Assembly (NCBI GenBank): GCA_945897955.1
Contig: CAMDGQ010000035.1
Span: forward strand, 1-43,693
Direction of reading: 5' to 3'
From: Tepidiphilus sp. J10
GTDB taxonomy: Bacteria > Pseudomonadota > Gammaproteobacteria > Burkholderiales > Thiobacillaceae
Length of the DNA stretch: 43,693 bases
Below the pieces are notes generated by a model, which did not search any database, was not told the origin of the DNA, and was given only the letters and a program-made list of their open reading frames with translations. Position numbers and translations under genes: made by a program. This document shows positions 18,535 through 26,670 of the stretch, piece by piece (the first letter of the stretch is position 1; each line of letters opens with the position of its first letter).

Positions 18535-19713
18535 TCATTCAACAGGTAGATAACGCACGCGCAATACGCCCTCGATCGCGGCCAGGCCGGCAATAACGTT
18601 TTCCGCAACGGCGGCATCGACATCAACCAGGGTAAATGCCATTTCACCCTTCGATTTGTTCACCATGTTGTGGATATTGAGGCCGGCGGCAGCGAGCGCG
18701 GTGGAAATCTGGCCCAGCATGTTGGGCACATTGGCATTGGCGATGGCCAGGCGATAGGCGGATTCGCGCGGCAGGCTGATGTTGGGGAAATTCACCGCGT
18801 TGAGGATGTTGCCGTTTTCAAGGTAATCGGCCAGTTGTTCGGCGACCATCACCGCGCAGTTTTCTTCCGCCTCCTCGGTTGACGCGCCGAGATGCGGCAG
18901 CGCGACGAAACGCGGATGCTGCTTCAGCAGGTTGCTCGGGAAATCGCAGATATAGGCGTGCAATTTGTTGTCGTTCAGGCCATCCAGCACGGCCTGTTCG
19001 TTGACGATGCCGTCGCGCGCGAAGTTGAGCAGCACACAGCCCTTGCGCATGATCCTGACGCGCTCTGCGTTGATCAGATCCTTGGTCGCCGGCACCAGTG
19101 GCGTATGCAGGCTGATGAAATCGCAGTGCTTGACCAGATCCTCCACCGAAGCCGCTTTCTTCACCTGCGCCGGCAGGCGCCAGGCCGCATCGACGGTGAT
19201 TTCCGGGTCGTAGCCGATGACGTTCATGCCGAGGCGAATCGCGGCATCCGCGACCAGGGAGCCGATTGCGCCCAGGCCGACCACGCCCAGGGTGCGGCCG
19301 GGCAATTCATGCCCGACGAAGGCCTTCTTGCCGGCCTCGACCTGTTTATGCAGCGACTCGTCGTCGCCCTGCAGGCCGGCGACGAAGTTGATCGCCGGCG
19401 CCAGATTGCGTGCGCCCAGCAACATGCCTGCGATCACCAGTTCCTTGACCGCGTTGGCGTTGGCGCCGGGCGCGTTGAACACCGCCACGCCGCGCTGGCT
19501 CATCGCCTTCACCGGGATGTTGTTGGTGCCTGCGCCGGCGCGGCCGATGGCCATCACGCTGGCGGGGATATCCATCGTATGCATGTCCTGCGAACGCACC
19601 AGAATTCCATCCGGCGGCGCGGCATCGTTGCCGACAGCATAGGACTCCGGCAAACGCGCGAGCCCGCGTTTGGAAATGGCATTCAGGGTAAGAATTTTCC
19701 GGGCTTTGGCCAT
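18535..19713 (-). CDS. serA: D-3-phosphoglycerate dehydrogenase with ACT domain
   Basis: A 392-residue enzyme that oxidises 3-phosphoglycerate, the first step of serine synthesis. The 2-hydroxyacid dehydrogenase domain has GLGAIGSLVADAA near residue 146 for NAD binding and VALPHLGASTEEAEENC near residue 270 with the catalytic histidine. A C-terminal ACT domain (from about residue 320, MLGQISTALAAAGLNI) is the expected serine-sensing module. It sits between serC and pheA, so two successive serine enzymes lie in one operon. A terminator-like hairpin precedes it. Confidence 0.95.
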   Translation of the reverse strand: MAKARKILTLNAISKRGLARLPESYAVGNDAAPPDGILVRSQDMHTMDIPASVMAIGRAGAGTNNIPVKAMSQRGVAVFNAPGANANAVKELVIAGMLLGARNLAPAINFVAGLQGDDESLHKQVEAGKKAFVGHELPGRTLGVVGLGAIGSLVADAAIRLGMNVIGYDPEITVDAAWRLPAQVKKAASVEDLVKHCDFISLHTPLVPATKDLINAERVRIMRKGCVLLNFARDGIVNEQAVLDGLNDNKLHAYICDFPSNLLKQHPRFVALPHLGASTEEAEENCAVMVAEQLADYLENGNILNAVNFPNISLPRESAYRLAIANANVPNMLGQISTALAAAGLNIHNMVNKSKGEMAFTLVDVDAAVAENVIAGLAAIEGVLRVRYLPVE

Positions 19714-19736
19714 GCCTCACCTTTTCGTGAAAGTAT

Positions 19737-19773
19737 AAAAAGACCGGCCGGCGCGTCGTTCAACACGCCGGCC
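19737..19773 (-). terminator. Hairpin plus T-tract between serC and serA
   Basis: An 8-bp stem GGCCGGCG/CGCCGGCC (19746-19753 with 19766-19773, 12-nt loop) is followed on the minus strand by TCTTTTTATA. It may partly terminate transcription after serC or set the serC:serA ratio, as the downstream genes otherwise look operonic. Confidence 0.55.
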
Positions 19774-19787
19774 GCTTAGGCGGGGAA

Positions 19788-20870
19788 TCAAGCCCGCGTT
19801 TTTTCGAATTCCTTCATGTAATCGACCAGCGCCTGCACGCCTTCGACAGGCATGGCGTTGTAGATCGAGGCGCGCATGCCGCCCACCGAACGATGTCCCT
19901 TCAACTGCACCAGGCCGCGCGCCTTGGCGCCCTTGAGGAATTCCTCATCCAGCGCCGAATCCTTCAACGTGAACGGAATGTTCATCAGTGAACGGTTGCC
20001 GCGCTCGACCGGGGAGTTGTAGAAATCGGTGGCATCCAGGTAGCTGTAAAGCAACCCGGCCTTGATGCGATTGGTCTTTTCCATCGCCGCCAGACCGCCC
20101 TTGGCCTTGAGCATCTTGAACACCAGGCCGGCGATGTAGATGCCGTAGGTGGGTGGCGTGTTGTACATGGATTCGTTTTCGCTGTGCGTCTTGTAGTCGA
20201 ACATCGTCGGCGTGCCGGCGACAACCTGGCCGATCAGATCTTCCCGCACGATCACCAGGGTCAGGCCAGCCGGGCCGATGTTCTTCTGCGCGCCGGCGTA
20301 GATCACGCCGAATTGGGAAACATCGATCGGGCGCGACAGGATGGTGGAGGACATGTCCGCGACCAGCGGCACATCGCCGATGATCGGCGTCCAGAAGATT
20401 TCAACGCCGCCGATGGTTTCGTTCGGCGTGTAGTGCAGATAGGCGGCGTTCGGGTCCATCTTCCAGGCGTCCTGGGTCGGCGCGTAGCTGAAGTTGCGGT
20501 CTTCCGAACTGGCGACGACGTTCACCGCGCCGAATTTCTTGGCTTCCTTGATCGCCTTCTTCGACCATTCGCCAGTGTTCAGATAGTCGGCGGAGGCTTT
20601 GCCGCGCAGCAGGTTCATCGGCACCATCGCGAACTGGCTGGACGCACCGCCTTGCAGGAACAACACCTTGTAGTTGGCGGGAATGCCCATCAACTCGCGC
20701 AGATCGGACTCGGCCTGGGCCTGGATGCCCATGTATTCCTTGCCGCGATGCGACATTTCCATGACCGACATGCCGCAACCCTGCCAGTTGACGAGCTCGT
20801 CGCGCGCCTGTTCGAGGACTTCTCTGGGCAAAACGGCCGGGCCGGCGCTGAAGTTGTAAAGACGTTCCAT
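19788..20870 (-). CDS. serC: Phosphoserine aminotransferase
   Basis: A 360-residue class V PLP aminotransferase for the second step of serine synthesis, also used for pyridoxine synthesis. The N-terminus MERLYNFSAGPAVLP is diagnostic, and YAGAQKNIGPAG carries the PLP lysine K196. The HRGKEYMGI motif near residue 41 and a conserved C-terminal HRSVGGMRASIYNAM are also present. It starts five bases after the carbonic anhydrase stop, so the two are probably co-transcribed. Confidence 0.97.
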   Translation of the reverse strand: MERLYNFSAGPAVLPREVLEQARDELVNWQGCGMSVMEMSHRGKEYMGIQAQAESDLRELMGIPANYKVLFLQGGASSQFAMVPMNLLRGKASADYLNTGEWSKKAIKEAKKFGAVNVVASSEDRNFSYAPTQDAWKMDPNAAYLHYTPNETIGGVEIFWTPIIGDVPLVADMSSTILSRPIDVSQFGVIYAGAQKNIGPAGLTLVIVREDLIGQVVAGTPTMFDYKTHSENESMYNTPPTYGIYIAGLVFKMLKAKGGLAAMEKTNRIKAGLLYSYLDATDFYNSPVERGNRSLMNIPFTLKDSALDEEFLKGAKARGLVQLKGHRSVGGMRASIYNAMPVEGVQALVDYMKEFEKTRA

Positions 20871-20875
20871 GGTAC

Positions 20876-21778
20876 TTAGTGTCCTTCCTTGTGTTTGACG
20901 GGTTTGTCGGCTGGTTTTTCGGGTGGATCGGTTTCTTCCTCGGCCTTGGCGGGAGCTGCCTTGCGCGCGGTCGGGGCACGGCGAAGCGCAGTTTTGGCCG
21001 CCGGCGCATCAAGTCCCTGCATCAGATCGAGTTTAGTGATTTTGACAGGATTCGTTTCGCCATTGACATTGACGATGTGCAATTTTCCCGGCCCCTGGCG
21101 CATTTCATTATTGAAGTCGTACACCGCGCCAACCACGGTAAGTTTGCCGTTAATCACTTCCTGTTCGAATTTTCCCATCGCCAGGCGCACCTGATTGTTG
21201 ATGTTGAGCTTGACGCTGGCGAGTCCCGAATCGCCCTTGGGTATCTGGATAGTATCCAGTTCACGCTGGATGTTCGGTGACTCCTTGCTGTAATCACCGG
21301 ATGCAGCCTTGATCGCGCCGCAAGCAACATGGCCGACTATCAGCAGCAATGGCGTGTGCAGATGATGCACGCCATATTCCACCGAACCCTCTGCAGTGGC
21401 GATTTGATTACCGATGTTGCGCACCATGAACAGGTCGCCGTCCGGTGTCGAGTCCAGCGCGTGCGAATGCACACGTGAATCGGAGCAGGTAACCACCGTG
21501 GCACGCGGATGCTGGCTATCGGCAAAATGACTGAAATGCGCCGGCCCGTTCTTGCTCATGAAGGCACGATTGCTCTGGCTGATTTCGCGCAGGATTTCTT
21601 TCGCCCCGCTACTCTGTTGTTGCTTGTCGTTGAGGCTGGCGGCGTATTCCCGGATCGCCTCCTTGACGATCATCCGGATGCGTTCCTTTTCCACCTCGCT
21701 CATCTCGGGCGGTTCAGCCGCCTGCGCGCTAAGCGCAAACAGCAGGCCGAACAAAAACCGGCAGACAGATTGTTTCAT
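20876..21778 (-). CDS. Periplasmic beta-class carbonic anhydrase
   Basis: A 300-residue beta-carbonic anhydrase with an N-terminal Sec signal (residues 1-20, ending LSAQAAE), so it probably acts in the periplasm, interconverting CO2 and bicarbonate. Zinc ligands C98, H150 and C153, with the D100-R102 dyad (CSDSR), are all present. The C-terminus carries a Lys/Pro/Glu-rich tail of about 40 residues (from ~262) beyond the catalytic fold, likely disordered. AGAGGGGTG lies before the ATG. It sits directly in front of serC, with a 106-bp gap to ubiB upstream. Confidence 0.92.
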   Translation of the reverse strand: MKQSVCRFLFGLLFALSAQAAEPPEMSEVEKERIRMIVKEAIREYAASLNDKQQQSSGAKEILREISQSNRAFMSKNGPAHFSHFADSQHPRATVVTCSDSRVHSHALDSTPDGDLFMVRNIGNQIATAEGSVEYGVHHLHTPLLLIVGHVACGAIKAASGDYSKESPNIQRELDTIQIPKGDSGLASVKLNINNQVRLAMGKFEQEVINGKLTVVGAVYDFNNEMRQGPGKLHIVNVNGETNPVKITKLDLMQGLDAPAAKTALRRAPTARKAAPAKAEEETDPPEKPADKPVKHKEGH

Positions 21779-21884
21779 CGCACACCCCTCTCACGAAACA
21801 GTTGGCTCCGGCTGGATTCGCCGGGTTTTCCCTGTATCGGCCAGGCATACGGAAACTTCAGCCGACGCGGACCGAGGGATGAAC

Positions 21885-23564
21885 TCAAACCTTGCCCGAA
21901 CGCCAGATCGAAAGAACGATCCAGATGCTGTTGAAGAATGCGACGATGAAGCCCAGCAAACCGAAAAACGGCAAGCCGAACAATTCCGGACCACCTTCGA
22001 CCGTCATGATGATGCTGGAGCCGACCACCAGCGAGGCGGTCAGAACGCCCATGGTCAGGCGGTTGGCCGCGCTGTTGAGTTGCTGGCCGAAATGATCAAG
22101 GCGTTTGAGATCGAGGTCGATGCGCAAACGTCCGCTGCGCGCGCGTCGAAACAGGCGCGCGACATCGCGCGGCAGGCCGAACACGATTTCGGCCATCTCG
22201 CTGACGCCGCGTCTGGCGCGTTGCGCCAAAGCCTGTGGCGAGTAGCGCGCCTCCAGCACGCGGGCGACAAACGGCGTCAGGTGATCGACCATGTGAAATT
22301 CCGGATCGAGTTGATGACCCAGGCCCTCCAGCGTGATCAAGGCCTTGAACAACAAGGTCAGATCTGGGGGCAGCGCCAGCTGGTTATCGCGCATCAGGGC
22401 GGTGACTTCGCTCAACAGCGCGCCGAGGCGAATGTCCTTCAAACTGAGGTTGTCATAGCCGAAGATCAGTTCCGAGATGTCATAAGCCAGACGTTCCTCG
22501 TCGATTTCGACATCGCCCGCCCAGACAGTCAGCACATTCAGCATGCCGGCTTCGTTCTTCTGGATCAACGCCTGCAGGAAGTCGATGAGTTGTTCGCGCC
22601 GGCTATCGGTCACCCGACCGACCATGCCGAAGTCGAGCAGGCCGACCCGGTTACCTGGCAGATAGACCACATTGCCGGGATGCGGGTCGGCATGAAAATG
22701 ACCATCCAGGAGAATCATCTTGAGCACTGCATCGGCACCGCGCCCGGCGAGCAGCTTGAGGTCGTAACCTTCGGCCTCGGCGCGGGCTATCTGCGACCCG
22801 GGTATGCCAATCAACTCCTCCTGAACATTGACCGTTTCCGCGCAATATTCCCAATGGACCCTGGGAATATGCACACTGTCATCGCCCGCGAAATGTTGAG
22901 CAAATGTGTCCAGGTTGCGCGCCTCCTTGACCAGATCGAGTTCGCGCAGCAACGAGCGTTGCAACTGGCCGACGATCTGGACCACGCGGTATCGGCGCAT
23001 ATCCGGCATTTCCAGTTCCAGCAGACGCGCCAGATGGGTCAGGATGCGCAGATCGGCATCGATCTTGAGCTTGATATCCGGTCGCCTGATCTTGACCACC
23101 ACGGCTGAACCATTGTGCAAGCGAGCACGGTGAACCTGGGCGATCGAGGCGGCGGCGAAAGGTTCGCGTTCGAATTCCGCAAACACGCTGTCAACCGGGC
23201 CACCCCAGGTCCGCTCGAGATCGGGCAGCAATTGATCAAACGGAACCGGCGGCACATGGCTGTGCAACTTCTCGAACTCGACGATCCATGCCGCCGGGAA
23301 CACATCGACCCGGGTGGCGAGAATCTGCCCCAGTTTCACGAAAGTCGGGCCGAGTTCGGTCAGCGCCAGACGGATTCGTACCGGAAGATCGAGTTGAGTG
23401 ACCTCGTTGGAGGTTTTCCAGTGCAACAACCTGCCGGCGCGTTCGAGCAGATTCGAAATGCCCAGCAGCCGCACGACATCGCCCCAGCCATAGCGAATCA
23501 GGACCGAGGTGATTTCGTGCAGGCGCGGTAAATCACGCACCATGGAGAGGGTTTCACGCAGCAT
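21885..23564 (-). CDS. ubiB: UbiB/ABC1-family protein kinase-like (ubiquinone biosynthesis)
   Basis: A 559-residue member of the ABC1/ADCK/UbiB atypical kinase family, needed for aerobic ubiquinone synthesis through an ATPase role that is not fully understood. The KxGQ motif is K77-L-G-Q80 (TFVKLGQILATRVD), the family's alanine-rich loop is AAAS at 137-140, the ATP-site lysine is likely K158, and HADPHPGN and LLDFGMVG give the catalytic and metal loops. Two hydrophobic helices at the C-terminus (~505-525 and ~532-555) should anchor it in the inner membrane. It starts nine bases after the upstream helical protein gene. Typical ubiE-ubiJ neighbours are absent. Confidence 0.9.
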   Translation of the reverse strand: MLRETLSMVRDLPRLHEITSVLIRYGWGDVVRLLGISNLLERAGRLLHWKTSNEVTQLDLPVRIRLALTELGPTFVKLGQILATRVDVFPAAWIVEFEKLHSHVPPVPFDQLLPDLERTWGGPVDSVFAEFEREPFAAASIAQVHRARLHNGSAVVVKIRRPDIKLKIDADLRILTHLARLLELEMPDMRRYRVVQIVGQLQRSLLRELDLVKEARNLDTFAQHFAGDDSVHIPRVHWEYCAETVNVQEELIGIPGSQIARAEAEGYDLKLLAGRGADAVLKMILLDGHFHADPHPGNVVYLPGNRVGLLDFGMVGRVTDSRREQLIDFLQALIQKNEAGMLNVLTVWAGDVEIDEERLAYDISELIFGYDNLSLKDIRLGALLSEVTALMRDNQLALPPDLTLLFKALITLEGLGHQLDPEFHMVDHLTPFVARVLEARYSPQALAQRARRGVSEMAEIVFGLPRDVARLFRRARSGRLRIDLDLKRLDHFGQQLNSAANRLTMGVLTASLVVGSSIIMTVEGGPELFGLPFFGLLGFIVAFFNSIWIVLSIWRSGKV

Positions 23565-23573
23565 GTCGGCGGG

Positions 23574-24248
23574 CTACTGATCCTTGCTGTTGGCCGGGTT
23601 GGCATCGGGGCGGCTGGCACGGGCATCAAGCGCATCGGCCAAGCCTCGCAGAATACCGGAAGCTACGTCGTTCAGGCGGGAGCGTGTCATGCTGACCGCT
23701 GCCATCGCATCGGCGCCGCTGCCCCTGGCTGCGCTGGTCAGGCGGTTGTTCAGACGTTGCGCGACATCGCGCACCTGAATCCCGGTATCGGTACCGGTGC
23801 GTTTCAGATGAACAGCCAGATCGCTCAGTTCGCCCTGGATCCAGCCACGTGTATCGTCCGCTGCATTCTTCAAGGTCGAGAGCAGATCCTCTTCGAGATC
23901 CTGAATCGAAGACATGGCGTCCTTCGCATCGGTATCGGCAAATTCGCGGCCTTGTTCCCAGGCCTCTTCCAGCGCCATCCGCAGTGCATAGACCGAGCGC
24001 GCGACCGCCTCGTCCATGCCTTTGACCGCTTCACGCACCGCATCACCGGCCTGAACACCTCGCTGCGCCAGGCCGCCGTCAATCCCCGCAAGAGCCGATC
24101 GCAACACATTCCTGACTGCGGCCGGATCCGCCCGGCGTTCAACCAGGGCATGCATGACCAAAGCGCTAATGCGTTCGCGCAAACCTTCGTCAGCGGTAGA
24201 GGCAGCCTGAGCATCGGAAGCAACTTTTTCATTGAATTCATAGTACAT
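23574..24248 (-). CDS. Uncharacterised helical protein (DUF6781-like)
   Basis: A 224-residue protein rich in Ala, Asp, Glu and Arg, predicted all-helical and soluble, with no signal peptide or membrane segment. Heptad-like stretches from about 70 to 150 (EAVKGMDEAVARSVYALRM and following) suggest coiled-coil or bundle packing. The arrangement recalls proteobacterial proteins named DUF6781, as far as I remember that family; I cannot check it. A near-perfect ribosome site, TAAGGAGA, precedes the ATG. It lies nine bases before ubiB and may be co-transcribed with it. Its function is unknown. Confidence 0.8.
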   Translation of the reverse strand: MYYEFNEKVASDAQAASTADEGLRERISALVMHALVERRADPAAVRNVLRSALAGIDGGLAQRGVQAGDAVREAVKGMDEAVARSVYALRMALEEAWEQGREFADTDAKDAMSSIQDLEEDLLSTLKNAADDTRGWIQGELSDLAVHLKRTGTDTGIQVRDVAQRLNNRLTSAARGSGADAMAAVSMTRSRLNDVASGILRGLADALDARASRPDANPANSKDQ

Positions 24249-24271
24249 AGCGAATCTCCTTAATGTCGATT

Positions 24272-24337
24272 ATTAGCACAGCTAATTACATAGTAGTCAA
24301 AGCTATCGACTTAATCGCGCCTTGATGGCTTAATCGC
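24272..24337. promoter_or_regulatory. Operator-like repeats in a divergent promoter region
   Basis: The gap between the divergent helical-protein gene and the NlpC/P60 gene (24249-24375) contains a perfect inverted repeat ATTAGC-ACA-GCTAAT (24272-24286) and a direct repeat CTTAATCGC at 24310-24318 and 24329-24337, 19 bp apart. These look like regulator sites. No promoter boxes are convincing. Confidence 0.35.
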
Positions 24338-24375
24338 CCCCAATCCTGTGTCAAATTTTTCGACAAAATTTATTC

Positions 24376-24864
24376 ATGCGATTCTCGCCAATCATCGTAA
24401 CCCTGGTTGCCGCACTGGCATTCGCCAACCTGGTTTCCGCCGAGGAAGCCGCAGATCAATCCGTTGCCGATAGCGTCAAAGCCAGGGCCCAACCATTGTT
24501 GAAAGCCCTGAGCCTGATCGGCACACCCTATAAATTCGGCGGCAACAATCCGCAAAAAGGCCTCGATTGCAGCGGCTTTGTCAAACACGTTTACAAGGAA
24601 TCGGCCGATATCAGTTTGCCGCGCAGCGCCTCTGAAATGAGCCGTCTGGGACAGCAGGTAGCGCAAACCGAAATGAAGCCCGGCGATCTCGTATTCTTCA
24701 ATACACGCAAGAAGCCCAACTCGCATGTCGGAATCTACGTTGGCGATGGCGAATTCGTGCATGCCAGCAGCAGCCGCAGCAAGGAAGTCATGATCTCGCG
24801 CATGGGCGAGAAATACTGGGCAAACCGGTTCAACGGCGCTCGCCGTGTCTTGCCGACGGAGTAG
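24376..24864 (+). CDS. Secreted NlpC/P60-family peptidase
   Basis: A 162-residue protein with a Sec signal (residues 1-22, ending LVSA) and one NlpC/P60 domain. The catalytic triad is C65 (LDCSGFV), H117 (SHVGIYVG) and H129 (FVHASS). Such enzymes cut peptidoglycan stem peptides, usually between D-glutamate and the diamino acid. The domain covers nearly the whole mature protein and there is no separate wall-binding module. The start has no clear Shine-Dalgarno, but the signal peptide fixes it. The 3' end overlaps the next gene by 20 bases. Confidence 0.9.
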   Translation: MRFSPIIVTLVAALAFANLVSAEEAADQSVADSVKARAQPLLKALSLIGTPYKFGGNNPQKGLDCSGFVKHVYKESADISLPRSASEMSRLGQQVAQTEMKPGDLVFFNTRKKPNSHVGIYVGDGEFVHASSSRSKEVMISRMGEKYWANRFNGARRVLPTE

Positions 24865-25501
24865 TTTTTTTCTGTGGGTCGCTCTGGCGCCGGGTTTGGC
24901 ATGCGCGGCAATGAGTGAAGAAGAAATGTTCTTCAAAGGCGTTGCCGACGTTAACGGCGGCGACCTCAAATTCCTGTCCGAAGCACCCGCATCACCCATC
25001 CACCACCACCAGAACCAGATCACGCTGACCCCGGAAAGCCTGCTCAGCGGCTGGGCAAGACTGGAGCAGTGCCATCACCACCTTGATCCGGTGCCGGACA
25101 TGCAGATCGTTTACGGACGGGAGCGCATCCGCAACCTGAATATTGTGCGCAGCGAGAACATCGGTCGCGCCTGGGTGCATGAAAACAGCGTGCAAATGGA
25201 ACAGGTCGCGCGCAATGCGCTGATCTGCATCACAGCGGAGAGCCGCGCGCTTACGGCGGAGGGCAATAACCGCTATACCCTGTCGAATGGTCCTTACATG
25301 CGCCGCTTTCTGGACGGCTATTACCCGATGCGAGTGAGCATGAAGGTGCGGATGGAAGCCCCCGATCTGCACTTCAGCGACATCAATCCCAAGTCCCAAC
25401 CCGGCTTCTCGTTCATCCTGCAAGGCAACGAAATCATCTACGAAGCGCTGTTCGAAGGCGAACTGCGCACTCGAATCGACTTCTCCACTACCTCGCCCTA
25501 A
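24845..25501 (+). CDS. Secreted protein of unknown function
   Basis: A 218-residue protein whose GTG start at 24845 lies inside the NlpC/P60 gene, so the two overlap by 20 bases and are probably coupled. The first ~22 residues (SCRRSSFFLWVALAPGLACA) form a signal peptide; the cysteine lacks a standard lipobox, so a soluble periplasmic protein is likelier than a lipoprotein. The mature part is rich in His near residue 53 (IHHHQNQ) and 77 (QCHHHLDP), and has Cys residues near 76 and 127 that could pair. I do not recognise the family. Its context suggests a cell-envelope role. Confidence 0.75.
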   Translation: MSCRRSSFFLWVALAPGLACAAMSEEEMFFKGVADVNGGDLKFLSEAPASPIHHHQNQITLTPESLLSGWARLEQCHHHLDPVPDMQIVYGRERIRNLNIVRSENIGRAWVHENSVQMEQVARNALICITAESRALTAEGNNRYTLSNGPYMRRFLDGYYPMRVSMKVRMEAPDLHFSDINPKSQPGFSFILQGNEIIYEALFEGELRTRIDFSTTSP

Positions 25502-25522
25502 GCCTGAAAGAGCGCACCCAAA

Positions 25523-25537
25523 CGAGAATTCTTCTCT
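25523..25537. promoter_or_regulatory. Second, weaker Fur-box-like site
   Basis: CGAGAATTCTTCTCT matches the 7-1-7 Fur pattern TGAGAATnATTCTCA at 11 of 14 positions. It lies 7 bp upstream of the stronger site, and both precede the ferric transporter gene. A further GAGAA-T-TTCTC palindrome occurs at about 25567-25577. Confidence 0.45.
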
Positions 25538-25544
25538 TTTGTGT

Positions 25545-25559
25545 TGATAACTGTTCTCA
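25545..25559. promoter_or_regulatory. Fur box upstream of the iron uptake operon
   Basis: TGATAACTGTTCTCA is a near-perfect 7-1-7 inverted repeat (arms TGATAAC and GTTCTCA differ in one pair) and matches the Fur consensus closely. It lies 55 bases before the ferric-binding protein start. Fe-loaded Fur bound here would repress the operon when iron is ample. Confidence 0.65.
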
Positions 25560-25613
25560 TTAGTGCGAGAATTTCTCACGTCATTATTTGATTGTCTATC
25601 TGGAGAATGCGTG

Positions 25614-26624
25614 ATGAAGTTGTTGAATTCCATGGTTTTTGGCGCCGTCTTGTTGCTCTCGTTTAACCCCGCGCAAGCCGACGAAGTCGTAGTCTATTCC
25701 GCTCGCAACGAACAACTGATCAAGCCCTTGTTCGATGCATACACAAAGGAAACCGGCGTTCAGGTCAAGTTCGTGACCGACAAGGAAGGTCCGCTGATGG
25801 CGCGCCTGAAAGCCGAGGGCCGCAATACCCCGGCCGATGTATTCATGACCGTCGATGCGGGCAATCTCTGGCAGGCCGCGCAGGAAGACCTGCTCAAGCC
25901 GGTCAATTCAAAGGTGCTCGCGGCCAACATCCCGCAACATCTGCGCGATCCGGGCAATGAATGGTTTGGTCTGTCGGTGCGGGCCCGCACCGTGGTTTAC
26001 AACCGCAACAAGGTCAAGGCCGGTGAACTCGCCACCTACGAAGATCTGGCCAGCCCGAAGTGGAAAGGCCGCCTGTGCCTGCGCACGTCGAAGAAGGTCT
26101 ACAACCAGTCGCTGGTCGGCATGATGATCTACGAGCACGGCGAGGACAAAACCGAGCAGATCGTGCGCGGCTGGGTCGCCAACCAGGCCACCGACCCGTT
26201 CCCCGACGATACCAAGGCGATGGAAGCGGTCGCGGCGGGCTTGTGCGACGTCACCATCGTCAACACCTACTACTTCGGCCGCTTGATAGAGAAGAAACCC
26301 AGCCTGCCGCTGGCGATCTTCTGGCCGAACCAGAATCTGAAAAACAATGCCGCCGGCGTCCATGTCAATGTTTCCGGCGCCGGCGTGACACGCCATGCCA
26401 AACATGAAGCCGCCGCCATCAAGTTGCTGGAATGGCTGTCGTCAGAAAAGGCGCAGAACCTTTATGCCGATGTAAACCTGGAATATCCGGCCAACCCGAA
26501 AGTGAAAGCCGATGCGACCGTCAACGCCTGGGGCAACTTCAAGTCCAATCTGATCAATGTTGCACAGGCTGGCGCATTGCAGACCAAGGCGGTAATGCTG
26601 ATGGATCGGGCGGGATACAAATAA
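25614..26624 (+). CDS. fbpA: Ferric iron ABC transporter, periplasmic binding protein
   Basis: A 336-residue FbpA/FutA-type binding protein that captures Fe3+ in the periplasm for the permease. A signal peptide (1-22) ends NPAQA|DE; the mature protein begins [16 protein letters not shown], as in the family. The paired tyrosines Y219-Y220 in NTYYFGRL are the usual iron-phenolate ligands. I chose ATG 25614, with GGAG eight bases upstream, because the longer frame adds no signal sequence. It is the first gene of the iron operon, 46 bases before the permease gene, behind Fur-like sites. Confidence 0.93.
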   Translation: MKLLNSMVFGAVLLLSFNPAQADEVVVYSARNEQLIKPLFDAYTKETGVQVKFVTDKEGPLMARLKAEGRNTPADVFMTVDAGNLWQAAQEDLLKPVNSKVLAANIPQHLRDPGNEWFGLSVRARTVVYNRNKVKAGELATYEDLASPKWKGRLCLRTSKKVYNQSLVGMMIYEHGEDKTEQIVRGWVANQATDPFPDDTKAMEAVAAGLCDVTIVNTYYFGRLIEKKPSLPLAIFWPNQNLKNNAAGVHVNVSGAGVTRHAKHEAAAIKLLEWLSSEKAQNLYADVNLEYPANPKVKADATVNAWGNFKSNLINVAQAGALQTKAVMLMDRAGYK

Positions 26625-26670
26625 GCCCGGTTACAATACGGACGTTGTTATCCCGAATTGAAAGACAAGC

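Noticed and set aside
21552..23108. A 518-codon plus-strand frame opposite ubiB and the carbonic anhydrase
   Set aside because: Shadow frame across two genes with clear catalytic motifs on the minus strand; its composition is glutamine/arginine-rich, as antisense frames often are.
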